From: Chamaecrista fasciculata
Lineage: Eukaryota > Streptophyta > Magnoliopsida > Fabales > Fabaceae
Assembly (NCBI GenBank): GCA_003254925.1
Contig: QANZ01028759.1
Span: 488,881-552,880, forward strand
Direction of reading: 5' to 3'
Length of the DNA stretch: 64,000 nt
Within the stretch, counting starts at the first letter, position 1. Each line of letters opens with the position of its first letter. Of the stretch, positions 12,056 to 24,520 are shown one piece after another. The notes beneath the pieces are model-generated. The model was not told where the DNA came from and ran no database searches. It saw only the letters and a list, made by a program, of their open reading frames with translations. The position numbers and the translations under genes are program-made.

Positions 12056-13009
12056 GGCAAAAGTACTGTTGATACCCCCAACGTATGAGGTCATTTTCAG
12101 TTATACCCCTAATATTTTTTTGTCAATTATACCCCCAACAACTCTGCATGTGTTTGGTTATGCTTACATTGACGGCCCCAAGCCCGTTAAAAGAGGAGGG
12201 CTATGTTAGGTAGACAACAGCCACCGTAAAACGCTTGTCGTATCTCTCATGAATATGGATCAACAACGTGAATTATACCCTAAATGTTTCACATTTGAGT
12301 CAATTATACCCTATCCCCTAACTAATTACAGAGTAGTCCAAGATGTTTGTCATCTTTAACAAACAGGTCCTTAATTAGAAGCCATTAATAACCCTCCTTC
12401 TCTTACCCTAAAACATCACCACCACACTTCTCGTCGCCGTCCAATCTATCCTCATTTCCGTCGACATGGTCCTTCTCTTCGTCGTCATCAGCTTCCTAGT
12501 CTCCCCTAAATTACGTCATTTCTATCCCTTTTCCTTCCCTTACAACTGCCTCTCTCACACATCTTCTCTATTTTGCCTCTCTCTCCAAAGGGGTTTTAAA
12601 GTTACTTCACTTCTCAATTTCGACGACCACGATGTTACTACCACCGGAGATTGTGTGTTAACGCCGGGAGCTAGAGCTATTGATATTTTTGCTTGATTTC
12701 TCTGTTTTCGAGGTCCACTAGCGAGTTTGTGCGTGGTTGTCGAAACTGTGAAAAATAGAGATGAGAGATTTTTCGGGTTTCCCAATTGCAGGGACTAGTT
12801 CATTAAAGTTGATAAACTTTCTGGATTGTTCTGTAATTCGTTAGGGACTCGTGTGGAAGAAAGATCTTGAGAGAATGGAGGATTAGTAAATAATGGAAAC
12901 TTAAGGACCTTAAAAAAAATGTCAGATTGGGGTATAATTGACAAAAAAAAACGCTGGGGTATAATTAAAACTGACCCCATATGTTAGGGGTACCAACAGT
13001 ACTTTTTCC
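12056..13009. mobile_element. Non-autonomous Mutator-like element, family A copy 2
   Basis: TIRs GGCAAAAGTACTGTTG and CAACAGTACTTTTTCC are flanked by a perfect 9-bp duplication TATTAAAAT (12047-12055, 13010-13018). The interior matches copy 1, plus an extra segment near 12150-12260 and a longer right half. Open frames inside (12466-12696, 12555-12785) are not conserved between copies. Confidence 0.88.
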
Positions 13010-13059
13010 TATTAAAATTTCACTTTTGATATTTTAACTTAGGACTTATTTTCAATTGG

Positions 13060-13400
13060 TCAAAGTGTAAATTTAGTCTCATATATTTTGCTGAGTTTCC
13101 AATTTAGTCCTGTATCTTTTTTTCTTTCACTTTTGGTCTCATATCTTTGCAAGAGGTCCTAGTTTAATCCCATATCATTTTTGGTCTCATATCTTTTGGT
13201 CAAGTAATAGAATTGGTCCTATATATGGAACCACTTTTGCACCAGATCAAAAGATATGAGACCAAATTTGGAATTGACCCAAAGATATGGGACCAAAAGT
13301 GCAACAAAAAAAGATATATGACCAAATTGGAAAATGATCAAAAGATATGAGACCAAATTTTATCAGCCAAAGTGAAATTTTGGTATTTTATCTTTCGGCC
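13060..13400. mobile_element. Foldback repeat with GGTCTCATATCTTT units
   Basis: The left half has several copies of (g)gtctcatatctttt spaced about 30-50 bases apart; the right half carries their reverse complements. The same family recurs at 48000-48425. No clear target duplication. Confidence 0.7.
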
Positions 13401-13430
13401 AGATTGCAAATCACCCCATTATTGTTTTTT

Positions 13431-13629
13431 GGAAAAAGAACTCTGAATACCCTCAAAGTATGAGGTCATTTTCTGTTGTACTCCCAAATTGTTTTTGGTT
13501 AATTATACCCCCAATGTTTTATAGCTGAGTCCAACTGTACTCCAAATTGGGGGTATAATTGACACAAAATACTTTGGGGGTAAAACTAAAACTGGCCCCA
13601 TACTTTAAGGGTACCAAGAGTATTAGGGT
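13431..13629. mobile_element. Family A mini-copy (about 200 bp)
   Basis: Starts GGAAAAAGAACTCTG and repeats the family A terminal motifs (ataccctcaaagtatgagg, ttatacccccaa) with their inverse at the right. All interior sequence is missing. The right terminus is worn. Confidence 0.65.
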
Positions 13630-13670
13630 TATTTATTTATTTATTAAGTTGAAGAAGTAAATGTTATAAT

Positions 13671-13884
13671 TGTTGGGGATTTCTCATAATAATTTCGAGT
13701 CGAGTCTCTAGGACATTGTCCTTAAGAGATATTCCGGTATCCCACTGATTAAAAATTGATACTCTCACAGGATTAAACGAAATCTTCCTCACTGTCACAC
13801 AATGAAGGGCACATAATAGCAGAAGAACTTAGAGACTCTTATACAAAAGAGAGAGGCTACTACTATTTAGAAACTAGGGTTTTC

Positions 13885-13919
<35 letters not shown>

Positions 13920-14049
13920 CTAATAAAATATTTATTAATTATAATAATTAATAAAATAATATAACAACATATAACCTGAACCCTCATATCTCTTTTGTGC
14001 AAGCAACGTGGGCTTATTTTACACACCCAAAATTAGACTTTGTCCAACA
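13671..14049 (-). repeat. 3' LTR of the copia element
   Basis: 379 bases, TGTTGG...CCAACA, with a long (TA)n tract at 13889-13913. It aligns along its whole length with 20439-20816, with substitutions and AT-tract length differences. Confidence 0.92.
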
Positions 14050-15106
14050 ATCCTCCCATGTGTAAAATAAAGAACCACATTTCTCATGAGTCTCACTCAT
14101 GGGCATAATCATTGTATCTAGTGTCTTTCCGACTATGAACTAGACCTAGACCAATAACACATAGTACAAAGAGATGTCAGTGAAGCTTGCTTCTATGAAC
14201 CAACAACTCTTGTTATATACTAGAGGTATTAAGACTAAGATTATTCCCCCACATTTATGCTATTAACGACGTTTTTGCGCATTACAGCGGCCTTGCGCGT
14301 GCCTGTTTCATAATGAATGCTCTAGAGATTTTGCTAGAATCTCATAGGAGCGGCCCCACTCCACATTCATTGAGGTGAGTTTATTAAAGTGTATTTGCAC
14401 TTATACAAGATCCCGTAGGAATATGAAATCATTAAGTACTTATGTACAACCTCACCAAAAATGTAGTATAACACTATCACACGCCATATGAAGGGATATA
14501 TTAATTTAGTGCTACCGGAATTAACAAAAGACTTGTTCTTCCCATTGAATCTTATTCATAAGATCACCAATCACAAAGGTTGGGTTGCCATCGTGGTTAA
14601 TTTCAACTTGGCCTAAGTCTCATTCCCCTCGATGTTTCAGAAATATATTTTCTGCCAAGAGGTTTAGTAAATGGATCCGCAAGATTTACCTTTAACCTCA
14701 CGAAATAAATTGAGATAATATCATCTTTGAGTAGCTGCCTCACTATATTGTGTCTCAATCGAATATGTCTGCTTTAATTTTTTCATTAAAGGTCTTATTT
14801 TTAGCCGTAGCTATCACTGATTGGCTATCACAGTGTAATGAAATGGATGGAATTGGTTTGTCATCTAATGGGATATTTGCTAGGAAGTTTTTCAACCACT
14901 TAACCTCAGTTCCAGCCAACTCCAAAGAACCAAACTCAAAATCCCTTAAGGATTTAGTTATAATGCTTTGCTTGATTGACTTCCATGTGACAACACCACC
15001 ACCAAACATACACACATAGCCACTAGTGGATTTTGTCTCATCTGAATTTGAAATCCAGTTAGCATCATTGTATCCTTCTAATACAGGCCCAGTATAATTA
15101 ATTAAA

Positions 15107-15466
15107 GGGTAAATTCCACTTTGGTACCCTGTTCTTTCAAAAGTGACACTTTGGTACCTTATTCTTTCAAAAATGTCATTTTGGTACCCTGTTCTTTCAG
15201 AAGTGACATTTTGGTACTCTGTTCTTTAGACCAAGTGACACTTTGGTACCCTAAAAAAGATAGAATAGGGTAAAAAATAGTGAAAGAACAGGGTACCAAA
15301 GTGTCACTTGGTCCAAAGAACAGGGTACCAAAATGTCACTTTTGAAAGAGCAGGGTACCAAAATGATATTTTTGAAAAAACAGGGTACCAAAGTGTCACT
15401 TTTGAAAGAACAGGGTACCAAAGTGGAATTGGTCCATAGAACAGGGTACTAAAGTGAAATTTACCC
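15107..15466. mobile_element. Foldback MULE, family C copy 1 (nested in copia pol)
   Basis: GGGTAAATTCCACTTTGGTACC to its inverse ending AATTTACCC; perfect 9-bp duplication TTAATTAAA (15098-15106, 15467-15475). Both arms are tandem variants of a roughly 30-bp unit with the core TTTGGTACCCTGTTCTTT. Lies between RT and RNase H of the host copia. Confidence 0.9.
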
Positions 15467-16701
15467 TTAATTAAATGCAATAGACTCTCAATAATCTTTA
15501 CATATTTAGATTGAGCCACAAGATCTCCTCTATTTTTCTTTAATTGCACACTCGAATCATAAGGAGTACTCAAAGGAGATTTATCATATTGTTCAAACTT
15601 TCTCAGAATCTTCTCAACATAATGTTCTTGAGAAAGTAAGATACCAACTTCATTCCTTATGATTTTAACAACCAAAATCATTTTTACTTCACCCATATCT
15701 TTCGTATCAAAATTAGAAGCAAGACAAGATTTTGTTTCAAGTATAATACTCATACTTGTATCACAAATCAGCATGTCATCCACATACAAGCATATAATAT
15801 AACACAATCATCATTTACAACTTTAGTGTAAACACATCTTACAACTTCAACAGAAGAGAAAATGCCACTTAACAAAACTTGATCAAGTTTCTCATGCCAT
15901 TGTTTGGGTGCTTGTTTTAAACCATACAATGACTTCACTAATTTACATACTTTATTCTCTTGACCAAGAACACTACACCCTTCCAGTTGTACCATATAAA
16001 TTTCTTCATCTAAATCACCATTTAGAAATGCAGTTTTAACATCCATTTGATGAATAAAAAACTATGAATTGATGCTAAAGCAATCAAACACATGCACAGA
16101 AGAAATTCTAGTCACAGGAGAAAAAGTATCAAAATAATCGATGTTTTCTTTTTGTATATAGCCTTTATCTACCAACCTCGCTTTATATTTATCTACAGAA
16201 CCATCAGGAAAAAGCTTATTTTAAAAACTCATTAACAACCAATTGGTTTTTCTCCTTGAGGTAAATCAACTAATACCCATGTTTTATTCTTATTTAAAGA
16301 ATCAATTTCAGCTTTAATAGCTTCTTCCCATTTATCAGCATCATGAGAAGAAACAGCTTCATAAAAATTTCTAGGCTCATCTTCAACTGGAAAGGTATGA
16401 AAATCATCTCCAAAAAGATTTCTCTTTTCTATCTCTTTTGCTTCTTCTCAAACTTTTGTTCAAATCATCATTTTCTAATACGGAAGACGAAGCAGAAGAG
16501 GTCCCAAAATTTCTAGGAATATGCTCAACTTTCAAAGGAAAATATTTTCAAAAAATTTGCATCATTTGTCTCAATAATTGTGTTTTGATTCAAAACATCA
16601 CTCCTTAAAACTAAGAATCTACATGCAACATTATTTTGAGCATAACCAATAAAAACACAATCAGCAGTTTTAGAACCCAATTTTCTCTTTTTAGTTTCAA
16701 G

Positions 16702-17280
16702 CAATGTTGTTAAAACTGGACCGGACTGTCCGACCAGTTCAACCGCCAACAACCACTAGAATGAGTTGGTTCAACCTAAAAACCAAAATAGCAGTTAGAT
16801 CGAATTGGACAGGATTTAACCGGTCAGAACCATTGAACTGACGGTTCAACCACTAAACCAGCGGTCCAACCACCACCAATTTTTTTTTAATAATTTCACA
16901 ATTTAACTTTTAAATTAAAAAATTAATGAAATAGAATCTAAAACTCACTTAATTTATTTTATTTTATAAAAAAATTTGTTTAATTTGCATAAAATTTATA
17001 ACATTTAAAAATCTATCTACCTATATATGTATTATGTTGTCTTTATTTTATGTCTTTGTATTATTTTTGTAACGTATTCTATTTTAGTTTAACAAAAAAA
17101 ATAGAAATGTTAAATTATTAATTTTAATTGTGTGTATATAATGTTTATAACTTTATATATGATAAAGTAATTAATATTTATTATTTATTGCATCATTTGG
17201 TTCGACCGATAGTTTAACCGATCAAACCATGAACCGAACACTTGTCTGAGTCATTGAACGGTTCGGTCTTGACAACATTG
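16702..17280. mobile_element. Non-autonomous hAT element, family D copy 1 (nested in copia integrase)
   Basis: Termini CAATGTTGTTAAAAC and TCTTGACAACATTG; target duplication GTTTCAAG/GTTTCAGG (16694-16701, 17281-17288; 7 of 8). Subterminal GGTTCAACC/GGTTCGACC motifs; AT-rich interior with no transposase. An 8-bp duplication and CAGTGTTG-like ends fit hAT. Confidence 0.85.
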
Positions 17281-18020
17281 GTTTCAGGTAACAAAACTTT
17301 TGCAAGAAACCCCCACACTTTCAAATATTTCAAATTAGGCACAAAATGTTTCCATAACTCATAAGGTGTCTTATCAGTCTTCCTATGAGGAATTTTATTT
17401 TGTAGAAAACAAACAAATAACAATGATTCATCCCACAAATTATCACAAGCATCAGAAACCAACAAGCAAAGCACCCATCATTTCTTTCAAAATAAATAAT
17501 TCATAGAATGTAACTTTTCCATATTGAAAATGAACCTACCAAAAGCCATGAATGACAAATACAACCTCATCTATAATATGTGTATTTCGCATTGTGGTGA
17601 CAAACAATTACGCACAATATATACACTATAATAAACACATACTTCCGAAGAGCCACTCCAAAACGGAGTATGTTAAACACTTAAACTAATAAAAAGCATA
17701 ACAAATAACTAGATGACAGAGTTAATTAATATCTTATCAAACACTCAAAATATACAGATCTTGATTACACTATCCATTTTCCACAAAATATTATTCTTTG
17801 TTATTATAATCTTGTCAGATTCAAATTTCACTTTAATCCCAGCTTTCACTAACGGAGCAACTGAAAATAAATTTTCTCTCACAGTAGGTACATACAAAAC
17901 ATCATTTAGTTGCAAACTCTTTCCTGTTGTGAATTTAATCACAACTTTTCCTAGAACCTTGGTAGTTCGAGAATTAACGAGATAGATTTTATCATCCTTT
18001 TTTCAAAGGAGGAGTACAGT

Positions 18021-18339
18021 CTATGAAGCATGGACACTCCATTATGAAGGCGTGTTGCAGTGTTAGACATGTGTCCGTGTCCAACACTTGTACGACACAT
18101 ATTCACAAGTTTCATAATATAAAATCAATTTTTTGTGACTTTGACATGACAAACAATAGAAAATAATGACACACATGACATATATTATGAATATATATTG
18201 TAACTTTTAAAGTTTTCATCAAAATTTATGAATTTTTAATTATTTATATATATATAAATATATTCCGTGTCGTGTCGTGTAATTTAGGAATTTCACGTGT
18301 CAGTGTGTCCGTGTCCTTGTCAGTGTCCATGCTTCATAG
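18021..18339. mobile_element. MITE with CTATGAAGCATGGACAC ends (nested in copia)
   Basis: Inverted termini around GAAGCATGGACAC; perfect 8-bp duplication AGTACAGT (18013-18020, 18340-18347). 319 bases. Interior has runs of CGTGTCGTGTCGTG and TATATA. Related copies at 6080-6345 and 43955-44204. Confidence 0.87.
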
Positions 18340-18829
18340 AGTACAGTTTTTTATTAGAACAAATGTGCCTTGTAGCACCATAATCTATCACCCATTTTTT
18401 CATATTAGATATGAATAATAAATCAGAGAGCATTACAATAATAATTTTGTTATTATTGTCATCATCTCCATAAACCAAATTTCCATTTGATTTAAGAGGA
18501 TTATCACACTTTTGATAATTTTCTCTAGCTCTAATTAAATATTGCACTTCATGATGTCCTGATATACCACAAAAATAGTAATTATATTTCAACATACCAT
18601 TGGAATTAAATTGATTGGGCTTGTAATCATATTACCTACTATTAATATTATAAAATAAAATAACATACATCTTCAAGCATAATATTAATTTAGTGTCTCC
18701 TTCCCTTGCATATTAGCAGTTTCATCCACCAACAGTTCCAATAGATCACCTCTATCTAGAACTTTATCAATCTTTTCTATCATAACATTCCGTACCTAAC
18801 CCATTTCACCTTTTATTCGATTTATTCTA

Positions 18830-20140
18830 GGGTAAATTTCACTTTGGTATCCTGTCCTATTGTCTGGTACCATTTTAGTACCCTGTTCTTTCAAAAGTGC
18901 CACTTTGGTACCCTGTCCTTTAAACTGTTACCCACTTTGGTACCCAATTTAAAATTTCTGTCAAATTTTAACGGTGGAGGGACTAAAAAGACAAAATTCT
19001 TAATTTTTCATCACCAATTTGTGATTTCCACGATCATTCATTCACTAACCATTTTTTTTCCTCTTCACGATTCATCCCTTCTTCATCTCACTGTGCGCTT
19101 CATCTCTTCACAATTCTCATTCTTCTTCGCCGGTTCTGATGCCGCCGGCGCCGATGCGGCCGAGGTAGAAGTCGCAGAACGTGAGGCCGGCTGAAAACTC
19201 ACTTGTTTCCTTCCCTCACCTTCGCCACCTGACTCCGTTTTTTTATCTTTGGGCTTGCGTCGTAGGCACTTCCCAAGCTCGTTACTATCTGAAATTTGTT
19301 GGTGCTATTATTTGTGGCGGCGCCAGTGTTACTGGTTGTCGCCGGAGCTGCGGCGGCGGTGAGTGGGCGTTGAGTATGAGGGCCGATTAATAATGCGAAA
19401 TAAGGCGAAAGACAAAACGAAAACAAGAAAAGGTTTCTGGATTTGTGGATTGAAAGGGGCAAAAGGCAAAAGATGATAATGAAGCTTTGTAAGTAGAAAT
19501 ATATGTATGTTTGTGGCTTTGTAAAGCAACGATTATAGACTTGTAATCTTTCTTTTTCCCTTACCTTTCGCGACTTCCACCTCCTGTGCCGCATCGGCGC
19601 CAACTACTCGACACCGTCTACCTCCTTCGCCTTCGCAACCACTCCTCCGCCATCGACAAAGATCACTTTGACATTGAAAGGAAGAGAAGGAAGAAGGCGT
19701 GTGCAAGAATGAAATGGCCAAAATCGAGAAAGGGGTGAAACAAGTGAAAATAATTGGGTGAAACAAGTGAGTTTTCAGCCGGCCTCATGTTCTGCGACCT
19801 CCACCTCCGCCGCATCGGCGCCGGCGGCATCAGAACCGGCGAAGAAGAATGAGAATTGTGAAGAGATGAAGCGCACAGTGAGATGAAGAAGGGATGAATC
19901 GTGAAGAGGAAAAAAAAATGGTTAGTGAATGAATGATCGTGGAAATCGCAAATTGGTGATGAAAAATTAAGAATTTTTTCTTTTTAGTCCCTCCACCGTT
20001 AAAATTTCACAGAAATTTTAAATTGGGTACCAAAGTGGGTAACAATTTAAAGGACAGGGTACCAAAGTGACACTTTTGAAAGAACAGGGTACCAAAGTGG
20101 TACCAGGCAATAGGACAGGGTACCAAAGTGGAATTTACCC
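18830..20140. mobile_element. Large foldback MULE, family C copy 2, with captured GC-rich core
   Basis: Begins GGGTAAATTTCACTTTGG, ends AATTTACCC, with perfect 9-bp duplication TTTATTCTA (18821-18829, 20141-20149). Inverted arms run about 375 bases each (18830-19205, 19765-20140), almost perfectly complementary. The arms carry GC-rich sequence (GCCGCCGGCGCCGATGCGGC) unlike the AT-rich host, suggesting capture of genic DNA. The core (19206-19764) holds short open frames without recognisable domains. Confidence 0.9.
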
Positions 20141-20438
20141 TTTATTCTATTAGCATTGGGATCATTTGGCCAATATTCAACATAGTGGTTTAAAACCCTC
20201 GAAAAACCGTCATCACTGCATAAGCTTCCGCTGTGCAAATAGGAAAGCCCCAAATTGCACTATGTACCCAAAATAAATATGACAAAAAGAACATCCATCC
20301 AGACCTGCATCCAGTACAGAAACAAAACCCCATATATGGAATCCGCAATCGACGAGAAAATATCAGAAGGTCGAGTTTTGAGATGAGTCAACACTTATTT
20401 GCGAATTCCATCAACACATGAACAGGAAATGGAATTGA

Positions 20439-20816
20439 GATTGGGGATTTCTCACAATAATTTTAGGACACTGTCCTTATGAGATATTCCGGTATCCCAC
20501 TGATTAGAAACCGATACTTTCACAGGATTAAACGAAATCTTTTTCATTATCACACAATAAAGGACACAGAATAGCAGAAGAACTTGGAGACTCCGATACA
20601 AAAGAGAGAGGCTACTACTATTTAGAAACTAAGATTTTCATGTATATATATAAGGTCTAATAAAATATTTTTTATTAATGATAATAATTAATAAAATATA
20701 TATTAATTATAATAATTAATAAAATAATATAACAACCAATAATATGAACCTTATATCTCTTTTGTCCAAGTGCTGTGAGATTATTTTACACACCCAAAAT
20801 TAAACTTTGTCCAACA
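20439..20816 (-). repeat. 5' LTR of the copia element
   Basis: Ends CCAACA followed by target duplication ATAAT. The sequence adjacent on its inner side does not show an obvious tRNA-Met primer site. Confidence 0.9.
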
Positions 20817-20859
20817 ATAATTCGAAGTTTAAGGGAACAGAATTGTTTAGGGAGAATAA

Positions 20860-23388
20860 TGTAACACCTTATAATAATAAACAAGATCACAACCCACTAA
20901 AGAAGCTGCCTCGTCTATATACAATCAATATATCACATAATACAAGGACATCGCCCTTAGAACAGCCACGCAGAGCCCAAAATAGTACAAATATAATAAC
21001 TAGGGTTATCCACTTATAGCCTACCAAGACATAACAAAAATCACAAAGCTGGGTGCAAATCCTCAAAGAATGGGTTAATAATAATCCGACTCGGTACTTG
21101 CATGGTCCTGTACAACAGAAACTGAAATGTAGAAAGGGGTGAGAACGAATTCTCAGTAGAGTTACTAAACTTTCACTTTCCCACTAATCCCCAAACAACA
21201 TCAACTTTCTGAACAACTTTGCCAACAAGAACCATAGCATATTGCATAAAATTAGTAAATTATATAACATTCTCATTTGTCACAATATCATAAAATAACT
21301 TTTCATCATATAATATATTTAATTATCACAATACCACGAAATAATTTTACTTTTAAAACTCATCAAGAACATATAATATATAAATAACAAAATTTGTTTA
21401 ACATTCCCATTCATCACAATATAAAATAATTCTTTCATTATAACTCAACAAATGATACAATTGATATCTATACACAGTGTCATGATCTCATTTCCAGTGG
21501 TCGTCTCGACCTAGGCTCTCCGGAGCGTCCCCCGGTGTGCGCACAAACCAATCAGCCTATCACCTAAGGAATCCACCTTAGGCCAACTATGGAATCCACC
21601 ATAGCCGTTACCCGAATACTCATCGTGAATAAACGGGGAGGGATTCCACCCTCGGGTATCATGACACAATTCTTTCCATTCTCATTTTCTATCATAATAC
21701 ATATTCCAAGTTCTAAATTACATCATCACATAACCTTTCTAAATATCAAATTCTCCATGATTCATATACATATTCCAAAATATTACTGTTCATAATACAA
21801 ATACTAATTAACATTTCCATAACAATACTTTCCATAATACTTTCCATAATACAAATATTCAACAACATTTCCCACTTTCATGATTCCAAATCATTCAACA
21901 ATGTTTCTCATAATATAAATATTCAATAATATTTCCAAAACTTGATTTCCAACAATACAAAATAATCCATCATCATTTGTTTCAAAATTCCTTTATTTCT
22001 CAATAAACAACTAGCTACACAATTTCATTTCCAAAATGTATCATTAATATCACATTTTCTTATAACTTCCAACTTTCTTTATTACCGTCATATTTCAAAA
22101 TCATTTCCATAAGGTTTTTGTCTCACATTCCAACATCATTTCTCATAAGGTTTTTGTCTTAAAATAGTCTCAAACATCCATTTTTAAGCAAAAGAAACCA
22201 TTTGGACCAAAACAGAATTTTTTTTTTTTTTGCAAAAACCAGTAAATTCAACATAAAACCAGAAAACAGTGCAAAAACAGAACAAAAAATAGCAGAAAAC
22301 AGAGCAGAAACGTTTTGGGCAAAATTCAATCTTTCCAAGGCTAAAATTCATCCAAAACTCAAGTTTAAGCATCATGAATCATCAATAACACGTAAAACAA
22401 CAATTATACATAAATTTTTCCAAGAATTCAGTTCAAAAACCCTAGTATTTGACACTTTTTCTTTCTTTAAAACCCAGCCACAAAACCTTCCAATTTTCAT
22501 CTCTAGCATCTCAAGGCATCTCAAAACATCAAATAAACATTATCTCCATCTAATTATAGCACTTACCTCATTACTCCCACTTCTACCATGATTCTACCAT
22601 CAACAAAGATGAAGAGAAAGAGGAGTTGCTAGAAGGAGGAAAGAAAAGCAACCCTACCTCAAGCAATTTGATCCTCCAAACTTGACGTTTCTTCCTTGAA
22701 TTTGATTCTAGGCAAAGTTCTCTTCATGTTTCTCTCTTCCTCCATGGCCACCGACCTTCTCTTCCTCTTCTCCCAGAAATTTTTTGTTTCTGCCGACTTT
22801 GATCCTCTATCTAACCAATTTAAATCAATTAAATCAAATTTGGTTAAAACTACACTTCTTTCCCCCAGACTTTCTAATTCCTCTCTAAATAGTCCCTTAA
22901 TTACACTCCAACTTACAAATAATTCAAAATTGAATCCCTCCTTATCTCCTACCAGCAAATAAGCCTTTTCCAACACTTTACTTAATTTTCATTCTCAACC
23001 ACAATAATTTTCCAAACTTGCAATTAGGTCCTTTCCTCCATCATATTTCATACTTACCTTGTAAAAATAATTACTTTAACTCCTTAAAACTTATTTCTTT
23101 TCCACAACACAATTTCCTCATCTCATTTAAATCATATTCATACCTCTTATTGTTCTAATTTCCTCATCTCATTTAAATCATATTCATACCTCTTATTGTT
23201 CTCAAACTCTGATTTACCAAAAATTACATTAACTTCTATACTTTTCAGTTTAGTCCCTTATGTTTTCCAACTCAACATTTACCCCATATTTCCACTCATC
23301 TTAGAAATTACTCTCTTATAATTGTTTAAGATCACCCAAACTTCATCTTATTTCAAATAGGTCCTTTCTCAAAAATCGGGGTGTTACA
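20860..23388 (-). mobile_element. Ty3/gypsy-type LTR (solo or recombined)
   Basis: Bounded by TGTAACACC and GGTGTTACA. On the minus strand it opens TGTAACACCCCGATTTTTGA, a start seen in plant chromovirus-type LTRs. No polymerase motifs inside; open frames at 22202-22591 and 22659-22976 have no recognisable domain. The flanks (AATAA and CCCCA) do not match, so a simple solo LTR is not proven; inter-element recombination may have removed one side. Confidence 0.6.
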
Positions 23389-24520
23389 CCCCAAATCCTA
23401 AAAACTTAAACCCTAACTTGTAAAACCCCAAACCCTAAAATTCCAAACCCCAAACCCTAAAATCCTAAACCCTAAACCCTAAAATCATAAACCCTAAAAC
23501 CCTAAAATCCTAAAATTGTAAAGTGTCCCAAAATTCTTCCAAACATTTCAATTTAGTCCTTAAACTCTAAAACCCCAAATCTTAGAACTCCAAATCCCAA
23601 ACCCTAAAACCCCAAACCCCAAACCCTAAACTCTAAAACCCCAACCCCCAAAATCCCAAACCCAAAACCCTAAAACCCAAAACCCCAAACCTAGATCCTA
23701 AAATCCCAAACCCCAAATCCTAAAACCTTAAACCCTAAATTGTAAAACCCCAAACCCCAAACCCTAAAATTCCAAACCCCTAATCCTAAAACCTTAAACC
23801 CTAAACTCTACAACACCAAAACCCATACCCTAAACTCTAAAACCCTAAACCCCAAACCCCAAACTCAAACCTAAACCCCAAACCCTAAAATCCCAAACCC
23901 TGAACCTTGAACCCCAAACCCTAAAACCTAAAACTCCAAACCCCAAACTCTAAAACCTCAAACCCTAAAATCCCATACCCTAAATTCTTTGGTTTATTAT
24001 CTATTCATTTAATTAGAGAACCAATTTGTCTAACATATTGAACTATTTTGATAAATTCGGGGACTGATTTGAATAATACTGTTGCACGTCACAATTGTTG
24101 AACTTTAATGTACAGTCACAATTCTAATGATTTGAGGTTTTAGAGTTTAGGGTTTGTGTTTGGGGTTTGAGGTTTTAGAGTTTGGGGGTTTAGGGTTTAG
24201 GGCTTTAGAGTTTGGGGTATGGGATTTTAGGATCTAGGTTTGGGGTTTTGGGTTTTAGGGTTTTGGGTTTGGGATTTTGGGGGTTGGGGTTTTAGAGTTT
24301 AGGGTTTGGGGTTTGGGGTTTTAGGGTTTGGGGTTTGGAGTTCTAAGATTTGGAGTTTTAGAGTTTAAGGACTAAATTGAAATGTTTGGAAGAATTTTGG
24401 GACACTTTACAATTTTAGGGGTTTATGATTTTAGGGTTTAGGGTTTAGGATTTTAGGGTTTGGGGTTTTGGGGTTTGGGGTTTAGGGTTTGGGGTTTGGA
24501 ATTTTAGGGTTTGGGGTTTT
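23389..24520. repeat. Degenerate telomere-like palindrome (CCCTAAA / TTTAGGG arms)
   Basis: 23389-23985 is a field of AAACCCTAAA/AAACCCCAAA variants; 24130-24520 is the same on the other strand. The arms are specific reverse complements: the unusual stretches 'gtaaagtgtcccaaaattc' (about 23518) and 'aacctagatcctaaaat' (about 23690) reappear inverted at about 24400 and 24230. The spacer 23990-24130 is unique. The right arm runs straight into an assembly gap. Confidence 0.85.

Larger units (their letters stand above)
14640..18600 (-). pseudogene. copia gag-pol remnant (Zn knuckle, protease, integrase, RT, RNase H)
   Basis: Read on the minus strand: a degenerate zinc knuckle (18530-18590, two Cys positions now Tyr), protease region VIDYGATRHICSN (about 18350), GAG-pre-integrase (17745-17945, DVLYVPTVRENLFSV), integrase end (17290-17475, KTPYELWK), RT (15480-16050, with FLNGDLDEEIYM, KSLYGLKQAPKQWH and catalytic YVDDM) and RNase H/C-terminus (14640-15090, with VNLADPFTKPLG read near 14650-14690). 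Many stops and frameshifts, plus insertions of other elements between RT and RNase H and inside integrase, break the polyprotein. The apparent tail after LLHLI in the RT frame is foldback-MULE sequence, not protein. Confidence 0.9.
13671..20816 (-). mobile_element. Full-length Ty1/copia retrotransposon carrying four nested DNA elements
   Basis: Two LTRs in direct orientation (13671-14049 and 20439-20816) are flanked by a perfect 5-bp target duplication ATAAT (13666-13670, 20817-20821). The LTR begins TGTTGGGG and ends CCAACA; in the right copy the first two bases have changed to GA. The pol remnants read on the minus strand in copia order (protease, integrase, RT, RNase H). Nested inside are a foldback MULE (15107-15466), a hAT element (16702-17280), a MITE (18021-18339) and a large foldback MULE (18830-20140). 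The element is therefore older than all four and cannot be autonomous. Confidence 0.92.

Noticed and set aside
15304..15480. Repetitive WYPVLSK-type peptide fused to the RT frame
   Set aside because: It is translated foldback-MULE arm; the RT homology ends at the insertion site.
22202..22976. Proteins within 22202-22976
   Set aside because: Frames overlap on opposite strands inside a gypsy-type LTR and show no domain.
23389..24520. True chromosome end
   Set aside because: Units are degenerate, the arms face each other, and unrelated sequence and genes lie on both sides.
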